The notes beneath the pieces were generated by a model. The model was not told the origin of the DNA, made no database searches, and saw nothing but the letters and a program-made list of their open reading frames with translations. DNA of 64,000 bases from contig NZ_JAVIFU010000008.1 of assembly GCF_031157315.1 (NCBI RefSeq), forward strand, positions 1 through 64,000, in the 5' to 3' direction. The stretch is from Paenibacillus sp. LHD-38. Lineage in GTDB: Bacteria > Bacillota > Bacilli > Paenibacillales > Paenibacillaceae. Positions within the stretch are counted from its first letter, which is position 1. The number at the start of each line of letters is the position of its first letter. Both the position numbers and the translations under genes were made by a program. Below are positions 8,825 through 18,220 of this stretch, one piece after another.

Positions 8825-9880
8825 ATGAAAAAGGCATTAGCATTAGCGGTTTCGTTGCTTCTAATGGTTGCGATTGTCGCAGCTTGCGGAGCAAACAAAA
8901 ATGATGCAGGAAACGCGGCGAATAACGGCGCAGCGACGAATAACACGGCTGGCGACAAAGCGGAGAAGAAAAAAATCGCGCTCGTGCTGCCTGAAAAAAT
9001 CGGCGTGAACAAATTTTTTGTATTGATGGATGAAGGCTTCAAAAAAGCCGGCGATGAATTCGGCGCTGAAGTAAAAACAATCGAGTCCACTGACCCTGCA
9101 GGTTTCGAACAGAACCTTCGCGCAACCGTTGCCGAAGATTATGATCTGATCATTACCGCAACTTTCCAAGCAGAGGATGCATTGAAGAAGGTTGCTGCTG
9201 AAAACCCGGACAAGTCATTCGCTGTCATTGATACAGTCGTTGATCTTCCAAACGTGCGCAGCGTTAACTTCCGCGAGCATGAAGCATCTTACCTGATGGG
9301 CGCGCTTGCTGGCCTTTCCACTAAAACAAATATCGTAGGCGCTGTCGTCGCAATGGACGCTCCGCTCCTTAGCAAATATACATCAGGATTTGAGCAAGGC
9401 TTGAAAAGCACGAATCCAGATGCGCAATTCCTTATCAACTATGTAGGCAGCTTCACGGATCCGGTTAAAGGTAAAGAGCTTGCTTTGCTGCAACAATCCA
9501 AAGGCGCTGACTTTATCGCAGGTATGGCTGCTGTTGGCGACAACGGCGTATTCGAAGCAGCGAAGGAAAAAGGCTTCTTTACATCAGGCCAAGATACAGA
9601 CCGTACCGAAGAAGATCCAGAGCATATCGTTCTTTCGCAATTGAAGGGTACAGATGCGGTTGCTTACGAAACGGTAAAAAGCTTCGTAGATGGAAGCTTC
9701 GCTTTCGGCGTAGCAGACTACGGCTTGAAAGAAGACGGCGTAGGCCTTACGTTCGTAACCAGAGACAGCAAATCTACGCTGAGCGCGTTCATCGGCCAAG
9801 AAAATGTAGATAAAGTTAAAGTGATTGCTGAAGATATCAAATCTGGTAAAATCGTAGTAGTAAACCCGCTAGCTCAATAG
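8825..9880 (+). CDS. BMP-family substrate-binding lipoprotein of a nucleoside-type ABC importer
   Basis: 351 residues. The lipoprotein signal MKKALALAVSLLLMVAIV ends in the lipobox VAAC, followed by an Asn/Ala-rich linker. The mature protein has the basic membrane protein (BMP/Med) fold: KKIALVLPEKIGVNKFF, FAVIDTVVDLPNVRSV, FREHEASYLMGALAG and a C-terminal VDGSFAFGVADYGLKEDGVGL. BMP proteins mostly bind nucleosides. The genes after it encode the matching ATPase and two permeases, as in NupNOPQ-type systems, and a nucleoside phosphorylase lies further on. It has a TTAGGGGAG ribosome site. Two hairpins after the stop probably limit read-through, as is usual for binding-protein genes. Confidence 0.9.
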   Translation: MKKALALAVSLLLMVAIVAACGANKNDAGNAANNGAATNNTAGDKAEKKKIALVLPEKIGVNKFFVLMDEGFKKAGDEFGAEVKTIESTDPAGFEQNLRATVAEDYDLIITATFQAEDALKKVAAENPDKSFAVIDTVVDLPNVRSVNFREHEASYLMGALAGLSTKTNIVGAVVAMDAPLLSKYTSGFEQGLKSTNPDAQFLINYVGSFTDPVKGKELALLQQSKGADFIAGMAAVGDNGVFEAAKEKGFFTSGQDTDRTEEDPEHIVLSQLKGTDAVAYETVKSFVDGSFAFGVADYGLKEDGVGLTFVTRDSKSTLSAFIGQENVDKVKVIAEDIKSGKIVVVNPLAQ

Positions 9881-9889
9881 AATGACATG

Positions 9890-9964
9890 CCGGCTGCTAC
9901 CCATGCAGCCGGTTTGCTTGTTGCTTGGAAGCTTCTTCCTATATGGAGGAAGTGGTTTTTTTTG
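9890..9964 (+). terminator. Two hairpins between binding-protein and ATPase genes
   Basis: The first hairpin is CCGGCTGC (9890-9897) with GCAGCCGG (9905-9912). The second is CTTCCT with AGGAAG (about 9936-9953), followed by a run of eight T. They would partially terminate transcription and protect the 3' end of the binding-protein message, giving more of it than of the membrane components. Confidence 0.7.
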
Positions 9965-10002
9965 TTTAAACGGTACGGCATGGAATGGGGAGGAGCATTT
10001 GT

Positions 10003-11502
10003 ATGTTGCTGCAAATGGACAGCATTACGAAATCATATGGGAGCGTAACCGCAAATAACAATGTTCAGTTTTCGCTGCAAAGAGGTGAAATTCATGCCTT
10101 GGTTGGTGAAAACGGTGCTGGGAAGACAACACTGATGCGCATATTGTACGGAATGGAAAGTCCGACAAGCGGTGAAATCCTTATGGATGGAAAACCGGTT
10201 TCGTTTGCCAGTCCTGCTGATGCGATCAAGCATAAAATAGGTATGGTCCACCAGCATTTCATGCTGTTCCCGACGTTTACGATAGCCGAAAATATTGTAA
10301 TCGGGCGCGAGCCCTCTAAGGGAGTAGGTTTTGATCGAAGGGCCGCTGCCGCCGAAACGGAACGAATCGGCAAGCTTTATGGCATGCCGGTAGATCCTTG
10401 GAAGAAGGTTGCGGATTGCTCGCTTGGCATGCAGCAGCGCGTAGAAATTTTGAAGGTGCTTTATCAAGGAGCGGAAGTCATTATTTTGGATGAGCCTACG
10501 GGCGTTTTAACCCCTCTTGAAGTAAAGGAACTGCTGATTGCGATAAAAGGATTAGCTGCGCAAGGTAAAAGCTTTATTCTGATCAGCCACAAGCTGCAGG
10601 AAATTATGGAAGTCGCCGATCGGGTAACCGTTCTGCGGGATGGCAAGGTTAGCGGAACGGTTGACGCAAAGGATACAAGCGCGGAACAATTGTCACGGCT
10701 TATGGTCGGTAGGGATTTGATACATATATCACGCAATGAGGCCAGCAGAGGCAAGAAGGTGCTGGAGGTATCAAACGTTTCCCTCAAGGGATTGAAGACA
10801 AAGCCGCTGCTCACGAATGTGAACCTTTATGTAGATGAAGGAGAGATAGTCGGCATTGCAGGTATATCAGGCAATGGCCAATCGGAACTCATTCAAACGA
10901 TATCCGGCCTTATAAAACCTGATGGCGGTGAAATAAAGCTGCTAGGACAGAACGTGACCGGTTCACCGGCGGGTGTTATTCGTGAGCGGGGGCTTGCTCA
11001 CATTCCGGAAGACCGTTACCAATGGGGCGTTGCGAAGGATGCAACCGTTACGGAGAACGGCTTGATGGGTCATACAGGCAAGCATCAGAAATACGGCATG
11101 TTAGACGGTGCCGGAATTCGTCAGATGGTAAGTGAATGGGTTACGCGCTTTGGCATTAAAACAGGCTCGTTATCTACCAAGGCGCAGTTCCTGTCCGGAG
11201 GCAATCTACAAAAGCTTATTGTTGCTAGGGAGCTTGCCCAGAAAACTCCGTTCCTCATTGCGGCTGAACCCACGCGCGGCGTGGATGTCGGCGCTATGGA
11301 GATCATCCATGGAGAGCTTCTCAAGAAGCGAGACGAAAGAGGGGCAATCCTGCTCATTTCCTCTGAATTAACCGAAATATTGAAGCTGTCTGATCGGATT
11401 TTGGTGATGTATGAGGGGCAGATCGTAGGCGAGCTGGATGCGGATACGGCTACCGAGGAGCAAATTAGTTTGTTAATGGCAGGAGGAAAAGCGGTTGGAT
11501 AA
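10003..11502 (+). CDS. ABC transporter ATPase with two ATP-binding domains (nucleoside/simple sugar type)
   Basis: 499 residues with two fused ABC domains. Domain 1 has Walker A GENGAGKTT, an altered signature (CSLGMQQRVEIL) and Walker B VIILDEPTGVL. Domain 2 has a degenerate Walker A (GISGNGQSELI), an intact signature LSGGNLQKLIVAREL, and AAEPTRGVD in the Walker B place. This split of intact and degenerate motifs is normal in the RbsA/NupO group. The start at 10003 (MLLQMDSITKSYG) has GGGGAGGAG in front; an upstream in-frame start at 9985 lacks this. The gene overlaps the next by 8 bp. Confidence 0.93.
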   Translation: MLLQMDSITKSYGSVTANNNVQFSLQRGEIHALVGENGAGKTTLMRILYGMESPTSGEILMDGKPVSFASPADAIKHKIGMVHQHFMLFPTFTIAENIVIGREPSKGVGFDRRAAAAETERIGKLYGMPVDPWKKVADCSLGMQQRVEILKVLYQGAEVIILDEPTGVLTPLEVKELLIAIKGLAAQGKSFILISHKLQEIMEVADRVTVLRDGKVSGTVDAKDTSAEQLSRLMVGRDLIHISRNEASRGKKVLEVSNVSLKGLKTKPLLTNVNLYVDEGEIVGIAGISGNGQSELIQTISGLIKPDGGEIKLLGQNVTGSPAGVIRERGLAHIPEDRYQWGVAKDATVTENGLMGHTGKHQKYGMLDGAGIRQMVSEWVTRFGIKTGSLSTKAQFLSGGNLQKLIVARELAQKTPFLIAAEPTRGVDVGAMEIIHGELLKKRDERGAILLISSELTEILKLSDRILVMYEGQIVGELDADTATEEQISLLMAGGKAVG

Positions 11503-12544
11503 GCTGGTACAAATCGGACGCTCGCTGCTGCAGCCGCTTTTGGCGGTTCTTGTCGGCTTGGCAGCAGGCGCAATTGCCATCGTCATCGTCGGGGGCTCCG
11601 TTACGGAAACCTACGCTGAAATGTGGAAGGGCGCATTCGGCAGTTTCTACTTTTTTACGAATACATTAAGCCGCGCGACACCGATCATATTGATCGGGCT
11701 GGGAGTTGCGTTAGCCTTTCGTGCTGGATTTTTTAATATGGGCTCAGAAGGTCAAATGGTGCTGGGTGCGCTAAGCGCAGCAGTAACGGCCATCTACCTG
11801 CCTGGACCCGGTTGGTTCAAGCTTATTGCTGCAATTATAGCCGGTATTATTTCCGGGGGAATATGGTCGGCATTCGCAGGCTGGTTGGATGCCAGATTCC
11901 GAATGAATCTGCTGATTACCACTTTATTGCTTAATTATATTGCTACTCTCTTTGCAGGTTATATCGTATCTTATCCCTTGAAGGATCGCACGGGATCGGC
12001 AGCAATGGCTCAAACCGTTATGATCGATCAAAGCGTATGGCTGCCAAAGCTTTTTAAAGGCATGAGCCTGCATGCCGGATTCCTTATTGCTGCAGTCGGG
12101 GCCATATTGTTGTTCCTGTTTATGCGTTATACGGTTAAAGGCTATGAAATACGCATGCTGGGCGGCAATCCGCTATTTGCAAGCTATGGCGGCATCAAGC
12201 GGGGGAAAATGATGCTGATCAGCATGTTTGTCAGCGGAGGTTTGGCCGGTCTAGCGGGCTCCGTTGAGGTGCTGGGTACACAGTATCGTTATTTGGACGG
12301 GGCATTAACCTCGCCAGGATACGCCTGGTCAGGGATAATGGCAACGCTGCTTGCAAGCTCGCATCCGCTGGGAACAGCCGTAGCCGCGATATTGCTTGCC
12401 GCCTTGCAGACAGGCGGAATGGGCATGGAGCGTAACACGGAGGTGCCGCTCGAGGTATCAAGCATCATTCAAGCGGTCCTTATCTTATTCGTTTCTGCGA
12501 AATTCACTTATTCGTTTATAAAACGCAAGAAGGCGAGGTCATAA
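11495..12544 (+). CDS. ABC transporter permease (nucleoside/BMP type, first)
   Basis: 349 residues with eight or more hydrophobic segments. This is a BPD_transp_2-type permease, the class used by nucleoside and simple sugar importers. Conserved spots are ALAFRAGFFNMGSEGQMVLG and a later GYEIRMLGGNPLFASYGGI. It starts with TTG at 11495, inside the end of the ATPase gene, with AGGAGG 8 nt upstream. It pairs with the following permease. Confidence 0.92.
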   Translation: MDKLVQIGRSLLQPLLAVLVGLAAGAIAIVIVGGSVTETYAEMWKGAFGSFYFFTNTLSRATPIILIGLGVALAFRAGFFNMGSEGQMVLGALSAAVTAIYLPGPGWFKLIAAIIAGIISGGIWSAFAGWLDARFRMNLLITTLLLNYIATLFAGYIVSYPLKDRTGSAAMAQTVMIDQSVWLPKLFKGMSLHAGFLIAAVGAILLFLFMRYTVKGYEIRMLGGNPLFASYGGIKRGKMMLISMFVSGGLAGLAGSVEVLGTQYRYLDGALTSPGYAWSGIMATLLASSHPLGTAVAAILLAALQTGGMGMERNTEVPLEVSSIIQAVLILFVSAKFTYSFIKRKKARS

Positions 12545-12545
12545 T

Positions 12546-13469
12546 ATGGATTTTTTATTAGATGCCTCCTTGTTTGCCTCGACACTTCGTATGGTTACGC
12601 CAATACTGCTTGCGGCACTCGGCGGCGCCATATGCGCGCGAGTCGGTTTGTTTAACGTAGGTCTTGAAGGCTTAGTGCTGATCGGTGCCTTTTCTGCGAT
12701 CGTGGGCAACCATTTTACGGGGAATGTATTTGCTGCAGTGCTGTTTGCGGTATTATGCTCGCTTTTATTTTCGATATTGTTTGGGTATATGAGTATACAG
12801 CTTAAGGCGAACGTCATTGTAGTCGGGATAGCCCTTAACTTTTTGGCGCTGGGGCTGACGACGTTCTCCTTGCGTGCGATCTTTGATGTGAAAGGCGCAT
12901 ACTACAATAAGGATATGGTGGGCCTGCCTAAATGGGATATACCGGTTCTTAAGGAAATTCCATGGCTTGGGGATGTATTATCCGGGCATTCACCGCTCGT
13001 TTATTTGTCGATTCTGCTTGTCATTGCCCTGCAGCTATTTTTGTTCAAGACGGTAACAGGCTTTCGATTGCTTGCCGCAGGCGAGAATCCGACTGCAGCC
13101 AAGAGTCTGGGCATTAAAGTATCACGGATCCAATATGGCGCAGTGCTGATGTGCGGCGTGTTGTGCGGGCTTGCAGGCGCCCAGTTGTCGCTTGGGAATG
13201 TAACGATGTTTACGGAAGGCATGACATCCGGACGGGGTTTCATCGCGCTCGTTGCGACGATGCTTGGCCAATCGAATCCAATCGGCGTAGCTGCATCGAG
13301 CCTGCTGTTTGGCTTCATGGATGCACTTAGCATCAGGCTGCAGGGCTTTGCCCTGCCGACGCATTTTACGATGATGCTGCCTTATATCGTCACGATCATT
13401 GCTATGTTATTCTTTAAAGACAAAGGCTACATGCAGGAAGCGCGCAAATCGAATGAAAGCTCTCGGTAA
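12546..13469 (+). CDS. ABC transporter permease (nucleoside/BMP type, second)
   Basis: 307 residues, hydrophobic throughout. This second BPD_transp_2 permease carries CARVGLFNVGLEGLVLIGAF, the counterpart of the first permease's motif, and GFRLLAAGENPTAAKSLGI. The ATG follows the previous stop by one base. The heterodimer of the two permeases would form the membrane channel served by the double ATPase and the BMP lipoprotein. Confidence 0.92.
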   Translation: MDFLLDASLFASTLRMVTPILLAALGGAICARVGLFNVGLEGLVLIGAFSAIVGNHFTGNVFAAVLFAVLCSLLFSILFGYMSIQLKANVIVVGIALNFLALGLTTFSLRAIFDVKGAYYNKDMVGLPKWDIPVLKEIPWLGDVLSGHSPLVYLSILLVIALQLFLFKTVTGFRLLAAGENPTAAKSLGIKVSRIQYGAVLMCGVLCGLAGAQLSLGNVTMFTEGMTSGRGFIALVATMLGQSNPIGVAASSLLFGFMDALSIRLQGFALPTHFTMMLPYIVTIIAMLFFKDKGYMQEARKSNESSR

Positions 13470-13541
13470 ATTGAACAGTGCAAGTAGACTGCTCGATTAG
13501 TCATATAAGTAAGCAAATAGGACAAGTATGGAGGTAAAACG

Positions 13542-14216
13542 ATGCATAAAAAAGCAGATCGGCTCAAAAAAGTGACGGCAATCAGACAATCGGAGGTTGC
13601 GCCGGAGATTGCCCATCGGGTGCCCCCAGGTCAAACGGTTACGGAACGGTTTCCAATCCTGCATGAAGGGGAAGTTCCCGTCTATGATTTAAAAAACTGG
13701 AAGCTTCGCGTATTTGGCGAGGTCGCTGAGGAACGGACTTTCAGCTTCGAAGAGCTGCTTGCACTTCCGCAAACGAAGACCTTATGCGATATTCACTGCG
13801 TCACTAGATGGTCGAAGCTGGATACCGAGTGGGAGGGCGTGAAATTTAAGGATTTGCTGCCCCTGCTCGGCGTGAAGCCGGATGCCAAATACGTCATGAT
13901 CCATGCAGATGAGGATTATGATACGAATGTTCCGTTAGCGGATTTGCTGCATGAAAATGTAATGCTGGCGCACCGCTTTGACGGCGAGCCTCTGACCGAT
14001 AAGCATGGCTGGCCGATGCGCTTGCTTGTTCCTCATTTGTATTTCTGGAAAAGCGCAAAATGGATTACGGGAATTGAATTTATGAACGAGGACCGCGAGG
14101 GCTTCTGGGAGCGCAACGGCTTCCACAACTATGCAGATCCGTTCCAGGAACAGCGTTTTAGCAGCGACGAGAACGCAATGCCTGAGGATGAATGGATGAA
14201 AAAGGAGTTTGATTGA
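13542..14216 (+). CDS. Sulfite oxidase-like molybdopterin-dependent oxidoreductase
   Basis: 224 residues, a single oxidoreductase molybdopterin-binding domain like YuiH and MsrP. The molybdenum-ligating cysteine is C86 in DIHCVTRWS. Also visible are LLPLLGVKPDAKYVMIHADE and the block HGWPMRLLVPHLYFWKSAKW. There is no signal peptide or Tat motif, so it acts in the cytoplasm. The substrate is unknown; related proteins reduce S- or N-oxides. The ATG has a TGGAGG site. The stop overlaps or abuts the start of the phosphorylase gene, so the two are cotranscribed. Confidence 0.88.
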   Translation: MHKKADRLKKVTAIRQSEVAPEIAHRVPPGQTVTERFPILHEGEVPVYDLKNWKLRVFGEVAEERTFSFEELLALPQTKTLCDIHCVTRWSKLDTEWEGVKFKDLLPLLGVKPDAKYVMIHADEDYDTNVPLADLLHENVMLAHRFDGEPLTDKHGWPMRLLVPHLYFWKSAKWITGIEFMNEDREGFWERNGFHNYADPFQEQRFSSDENAMPEDEWMKKEFD

Positions 14217-14943
14217 GCAGATGCTTCCTATATTACTAGTTAATCCGGAGGATTTGCCGGCTTACGCTATCGTTTGCGGCGATCCGCGGCGTGCCGAGCT
14301 TATTTCGCAAAAGCTGGTTAATGTTAAAGAGCTTGCGTTTGCGCGGGAATACCGTACTTTCGTAGGGGATTATGAGGGTGTGCGGCTTGCTGTCGTAAGT
14401 CATGGCGTAGGCTCGCCAGGAGCGGCTGTCTGCTTCGAGGAGCTGATTCGGGGCGGCGTAAAAACACTAATACGTGTCGGTACGGCAGGTTCGTATTCGG
14501 CGGATCATCCTGCAGGCAGTCTGGTCGTAAGTACGGCTGCCGTCCGGGCTGAAGGCCTAACGCATCAGCTGGTGCCGGCAGGTTTCCCTGCTGTTGCTGA
14601 CAGCGGGGTGACAGAAGCTCTTTATGCGTCGGCGCTGGAGAGCGAAGGAATCGTAAAGAAAGGCATTACCGTTACGCTCGACGTGTTCTTCTCCGGTGTT
14701 GTGGACATTCCACATCGTCAATACAAGCAAGCGGGAGCAATTGCCGTTGAGATGGAAATTGCTGCGCTGTATGTCATTGCAACGCTTCGCGGAGCGCGTG
14801 CCGGTGCGATCTTGGCATTGGACGGTTACGCGGATTCCGATTTGGCTGGCGAGTACGATCCGCATACGGATGTCGTAGCAAAAGCGGTTGAGCGGGAGAT
14901 CGAAACGGCGCTGCGGGCTGTTGCCAAGCTTGCGGCCGTGTAA
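14209..14943 (+). CDS. Nucleoside phosphorylase (uridine phosphorylase-like)
   Basis: About 240 residues of the PNP_UDP_1 family, which split nucleosides with phosphate. Visible: phosphate-binding GDPRRAELIS, VSHGVGSPGAAVCFEELI, RVGTAGSY, and AVEMEIAALYVIA, a variant of the usual EMEAAAL nucleoside-binding segment. The start is uncertain: TTG at 14209 sits only one base after AAAGGAG, while the ATG at 14221 is 13 nt away. Both give the same domain. It lies 740 bp after the nucleoside-type importer, and its location suggests it breaks down imported nucleosides (inference). Confidence 0.88.
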   Translation: MIEQMLPILLVNPEDLPAYAIVCGDPRRAELISQKLVNVKELAFAREYRTFVGDYEGVRLAVVSHGVGSPGAAVCFEELIRGGVKTLIRVGTAGSYSADHPAGSLVVSTAAVRAEGLTHQLVPAGFPAVADSGVTEALYASALESEGIVKKGITVTLDVFFSGVVDIPHRQYKQAGAIAVEMEIAALYVIATLRGARAGAILALDGYADSDLAGEYDPHTDVVAKAVEREIETALRAVAKLAAV

Positions 14944-14977
14944 ATGACTTGTTAGCTTAGCAAGGGGGAAACGTCTC

Positions 14978-15895
14978 GTGGGAAGAACATTGTTTAAGCG
15001 CGAGTGGATGGATGGCGATTTGTATCCGTATGTGTTTGCTTATTATTTCAAGCAATGGTCCGATTATTCCATGACCTATCACTCGCATGACGCAATCGAA
15101 ATCATGTATGTTATATCCGGGGCGTGCGTCATCGAGCTTGAAGCGGCGGCGGAAGCGAATGCTTGTGCAATGACGCTCAAGAAGGGTGATTTTATTATAT
15201 TGGATGCGAATGTTCCGCACCGGCTTATCGTCGACGAACGCGGACCGTGCCGCATGCTTAATGTTGAATTTGACTTCAGGGTGCGCCGTGCGGCGTTTCC
15301 CTCTATGCGTCAGCTGGCTTTGGAGGACGAGGATGTGGCTGCATTGTTCACAGCGCCGTCCTCTTATTTGTTTTTGCGTGATGCAAGCGAAGTTTACCAG
15401 GTACTGAAGAGCTTGGTGCTGGAGCTGGACAGCATGGGCAAGAGCATCAATATGAAAGCGGAGATTTTGTTCGCGCAGCTTCTGCTTGCGATTGCAAGAC
15501 TGCACATGGAGACGGGCACAAAGGGCGTTAATCCAGCGGATCTTTACGTGAAGCAAGCGATTGAGTATATGCACCACAACTATGACCGTGATATTCAAGT
15601 AAAGGATATTGCTGCGGCTGTCAGCCTGCATCCCGGTTATTTGCACCGTGTTTTCCGGACGCAGCTGGGCAAAACGTTAACAGGTTACTTGACGGAGCTG
15701 CGAATGGAGAAGGCGAAAATGCTGCTGATGGAGACGGATATCGCCATTGCGGATATTTGCGATTACGTCGGTGTAGGAAGCAGGCAATATTTCCACGCCA
15801 TGTTCAAAAAATACACGAGCCTGACGCCGATTGCTTACCGGAATTCAGTAGATACCCAAATATTAGATATTCGCGGACAAAACACACCATCATAA
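14978..15895 (+). CDS. AraC family regulator with cupin sensor domain
   Basis: 305 residues. The N-terminal half is a cupin: YHSHDAIEIMYVISGAC, KKGDFIILDANVPHRL. The C-terminal 100 residues form the double helix-turn-helix: DIQVKDIAAAVSLHPGYLHR and later IADICDYVGVGSRQYFHAMF. The GTG start at 14978 has AAGGGGG upstream. It stands 126 bp before the GH4 glycosidase on the same strand and is the likely activator for it, as is common for AraC genes beside melibiose or galactoside genes (inference). Confidence 0.92.
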   Translation: MGRTLFKREWMDGDLYPYVFAYYFKQWSDYSMTYHSHDAIEIMYVISGACVIELEAAAEANACAMTLKKGDFIILDANVPHRLIVDERGPCRMLNVEFDFRVRRAAFPSMRQLALEDEDVAALFTAPSSYLFLRDASEVYQVLKSLVLELDSMGKSINMKAEILFAQLLLAIARLHMETGTKGVNPADLYVKQAIEYMHHNYDRDIQVKDIAAAVSLHPGYLHRVFRTQLGKTLTGYLTELRMEKAKMLLMETDIAIADICDYVGVGSRQYFHAMFKKYTSLTPIAYRNSVDTQILDIRGQNTPS

Positions 15896-15939
15896 AAGTT
15901 AGGATTTCTGACACTAATAAACACAGATGGTCACTATTT

Positions 15940-15953
15940 TGATAACGCTTCCG
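15940..15953 (+). promoter_or_regulatory. Candidate cre (CcpA) site upstream of the GH4 gene
   Basis: TGATAACGCTTCCG fits TGWNANCGNTNWCA at 12 of 14 positions, including the central CG. It lies 70-80 bp before the glycosidase start, a usual place for catabolite repression. Confidence 0.4.
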
Positions 15954-16021
15954 AAATATCGTTGCTAAAATATAGAGGAGATTAAACGAATCTATTAGAC
16001 GATAATTGGAGGCTGATTGGC

Positions 16022-17518
16022 ATGTCTGCTATTAAAATTACATTTATAGGCGCGGGCTCGATTGGATTCACGCGCGGCTTGCTGCGAGATTTGCTTGCTG
16101 TTCCTGAATTCCAAAACATCGAGGTTGCGTTTACCGATATCAATGCGCATAACCTTGAAATGGTTACGGCGCTTTGCCAGCGCGATATTCACGAGAACGG
16201 TCTTTCGATAGCGATCCAATCGACTACGGATCGCCGCGAGGCATTGAAGGATGCGAAGTACGTAATTTGTACAATCCGCGTCGGGGGTCTTGAGGCATTT
16301 GCAACAGACGTGGATATTCCCCTCAAATACGGCGTTGACCAGTGCGTAGGCGATACGCTGAGTGCCGGCGGCATTATGTACGGCCAGCGGGGTATTGCGG
16401 AGATGATGAACATTTGCCGCGATATTCGCGAGGTGGCGGCGGACGATGTACTCCTGCTCAACTATGCTAACCCTATGGCGATGATGACATGGGCTTGCAA
16501 TAAATATGGCAACGTGCGAACGATTGGTTTATGTCATGGGGTACAGGGCGGACATTGGCAAATTGCCGAGGCCTTTGGTCTTAAGCAGGAGGAAGTCGAT
16601 ATTATTTGCGCGGGTATCAACCACCAAACCTGGTATATCCAAATCAAGCACAAAGGCGAAGATTTGACAGGCAAGCTGCTGGAAGCATTCGAGAAGCATC
16701 CGGACTTTAGCCGCACTGAGAAGGTGCGTATCGATATGCTTCGCCGCTTCGGTTATTACAGCACCGAATCAAACGGCCATTTGAGCGAATATGTGCCGTG
16801 GTACCGCAAGCGTCCGGAAGAGATTAACGATTGGATCGATATGAGCTCTTGGATTAACGGCGAGACAGGCGGATATTTGCGTGTATGCACGGAAGGAAGA
16901 AATTGGTTTGAGACGGATTTCCCTAACTGGATGAAGGATCCGGCAAATGAATTCAAAAGCGAGCTCCGCAGTCATGAGCACGGCTCTTACATTATCGAAG
17001 GTTTGGAAACGGGACGAGTTTACCGCGGTCATTTTAACGTTGAGAACCAGGGAGTCATCGCGAATCTGCCTAATGATGCCATCATCGAGGCGCCAGGCTA
17101 TGTGGATCGCAACGGGATCTCCATGCCGACGGTAGGCGAGCTGCCGCTTGGAGCTGCAGCTGTGTGCAACGTTAGCATATCTGTTCAACGCCTAGCGGTT
17201 GAAGCGGCGATCCACGGCGACGATAAGCTGTTGCGTCAAGCTTTTATGATGGATCCGCTTGTCGGTGCCGTTTGCAATCCGAATGAAATTTGGCAAATGG
17301 TCGATGAAATGCTTGTGGCGCAGGAGCAGTGGCTGCCGCAATATACTGATTCTATCGCAGCAGCTAAAAAGCGCCTAACGGAAGGGCCTCTGCTTCCTAC
17401 GCGTGAATACGAAGGCGCAGCGCGTCTGAAGGTGAAGACGGTTGAGGAAATGCAGCAGGACCGGGAGGCTGCGAATAAGAATGCAGGCGAATCGGATAAA
17501 GGGAAGGAACGCGTTTAA
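16022..17518 (+). CDS. melA: GH4 alpha-galactosidase/alpha-glucosidase, MelA-like
   Basis: 498 residues of glycoside hydrolase family 4, which uses NAD+ and a divalent metal in a redox-elimination mechanism. The dinucleotide fold is ITFIGAGSIGFTRGLL at residues 5-20. LNYANPMAMMTWA is followed by the metal-binding CHGVQG and by AGINHQTW. Overall it reads like MelA of enteric bacteria, with a C-terminal extension rich in Lys and Glu. It is cytoplasmic, with no signal peptide. It has a TTGGAGG site. The stop overlaps the convergent exonuclease gene by 4 bp. Confidence 0.93.
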   Translation: MSAIKITFIGAGSIGFTRGLLRDLLAVPEFQNIEVAFTDINAHNLEMVTALCQRDIHENGLSIAIQSTTDRREALKDAKYVICTIRVGGLEAFATDVDIPLKYGVDQCVGDTLSAGGIMYGQRGIAEMMNICRDIREVAADDVLLLNYANPMAMMTWACNKYGNVRTIGLCHGVQGGHWQIAEAFGLKQEEVDIICAGINHQTWYIQIKHKGEDLTGKLLEAFEKHPDFSRTEKVRIDMLRRFGYYSTESNGHLSEYVPWYRKRPEEINDWIDMSSWINGETGGYLRVCTEGRNWFETDFPNWMKDPANEFKSELRSHEHGSYIIEGLETGRVYRGHFNVENQGVIANLPNDAIIEAPGYVDRNGISMPTVGELPLGAAAVCNVSISVQRLAVEAAIHGDDKLLRQAFMMDPLVGAVCNPNEIWQMVDEMLVAQEQWLPQYTDSIAAAKKRLTEGPLLPTREYEGAARLKVKTVEEMQQDREAANKNAGESDKGKERV

Positions 17519-18129
17519 CGCGGGGCATATTTCAGTTCAATAGGTTCGAGAACGGCGCCGGGAGGACTCCATGCAGGCGGTCCGAACTTCTTAAGGTAAC
17601 CAAGCGTGTTCATATAGTCTTCAACTGGCTGCTCTTCGTCCATCTTGCGGAATATTTCCCAGCAGGCGATGACATCATTTAAAGCTCTATGGCCGCCGAT
17701 GAGCGGGATGCCGTATCGATCCGACATATCCTTAAGGGTGTGAGGATAAACATGGCGTGCACGGCTGATGGTCAGCGTGTCGATGAAGCTGTTCGAAAAA
17801 GACCTGCCAGCGATCCGAAGCAGGGAATGATGCAGGAATCCGAGATCGAAGGCGGCATTGTGGGCGATCAGAACGTTGTCCCCGAGCATGCGGTTCAAAA
17901 TACGAAATGCGGTATCCTCATCCATTCCGGTAGCCGTCATTTCATCGGTGATACCGGTCAGTTCGGTTATTTTGGCCGAAAGCTTGCCGTCATATCGAAC
18001 CAGCGTGCTGAATTCACTTGCAATTTCGCCGTTGACGCAGCGGATAGCCGCCATCTCTATGACACGGTCCTTCTTCGGATCAAGTCCGCTCGTTTCAAAA
18101 TCAATGACGGTATAAGAATGTGCAGTCAT
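17515..18129 (-). CDS. DEDDh 3'-5' exonuclease (DNA polymerase III epsilon-like)
   Basis: 204 residues. Exo motifs: I is TVIDFETSG with D10 and E12, II is AHNAAFDLGFL, III is HRALNDV. This is the DnaQ/PolC-type proofreading fold without a polymerase domain. Stand-alone versions trim DNA or RNA ends; the exact substrate cannot be told. The last 20 residues are Pro-rich. It converges on the GH4 gene and overlaps it by four bases. Confidence 0.92.
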   Translation of the reverse strand: MTAHSYTVIDFETSGLDPKKDRVIEMAAIRCVNGEIASEFSTLVRYDGKLSAKITELTGITDEMTATGMDEDTAFRILNRMLGDNVLIAHNAAFDLGFLHHSLLRIAGRSFSNSFIDTLTISRARHVYPHTLKDMSDRYGIPLIGGHRALNDVIACWEIFRKMDEEQPVEDYMNTLGYLKKFGPPAWSPPGAVLEPIELKYAPR

Positions 18130-18220
18130 AGCTGTTTCACCACTTTTTCTAGTAATAAGTTAGAGTTCCTTATGCTTATTATTCGCTAAAGGTGATAAAT
18201 AACCTTTTATTTCGCGCTTG

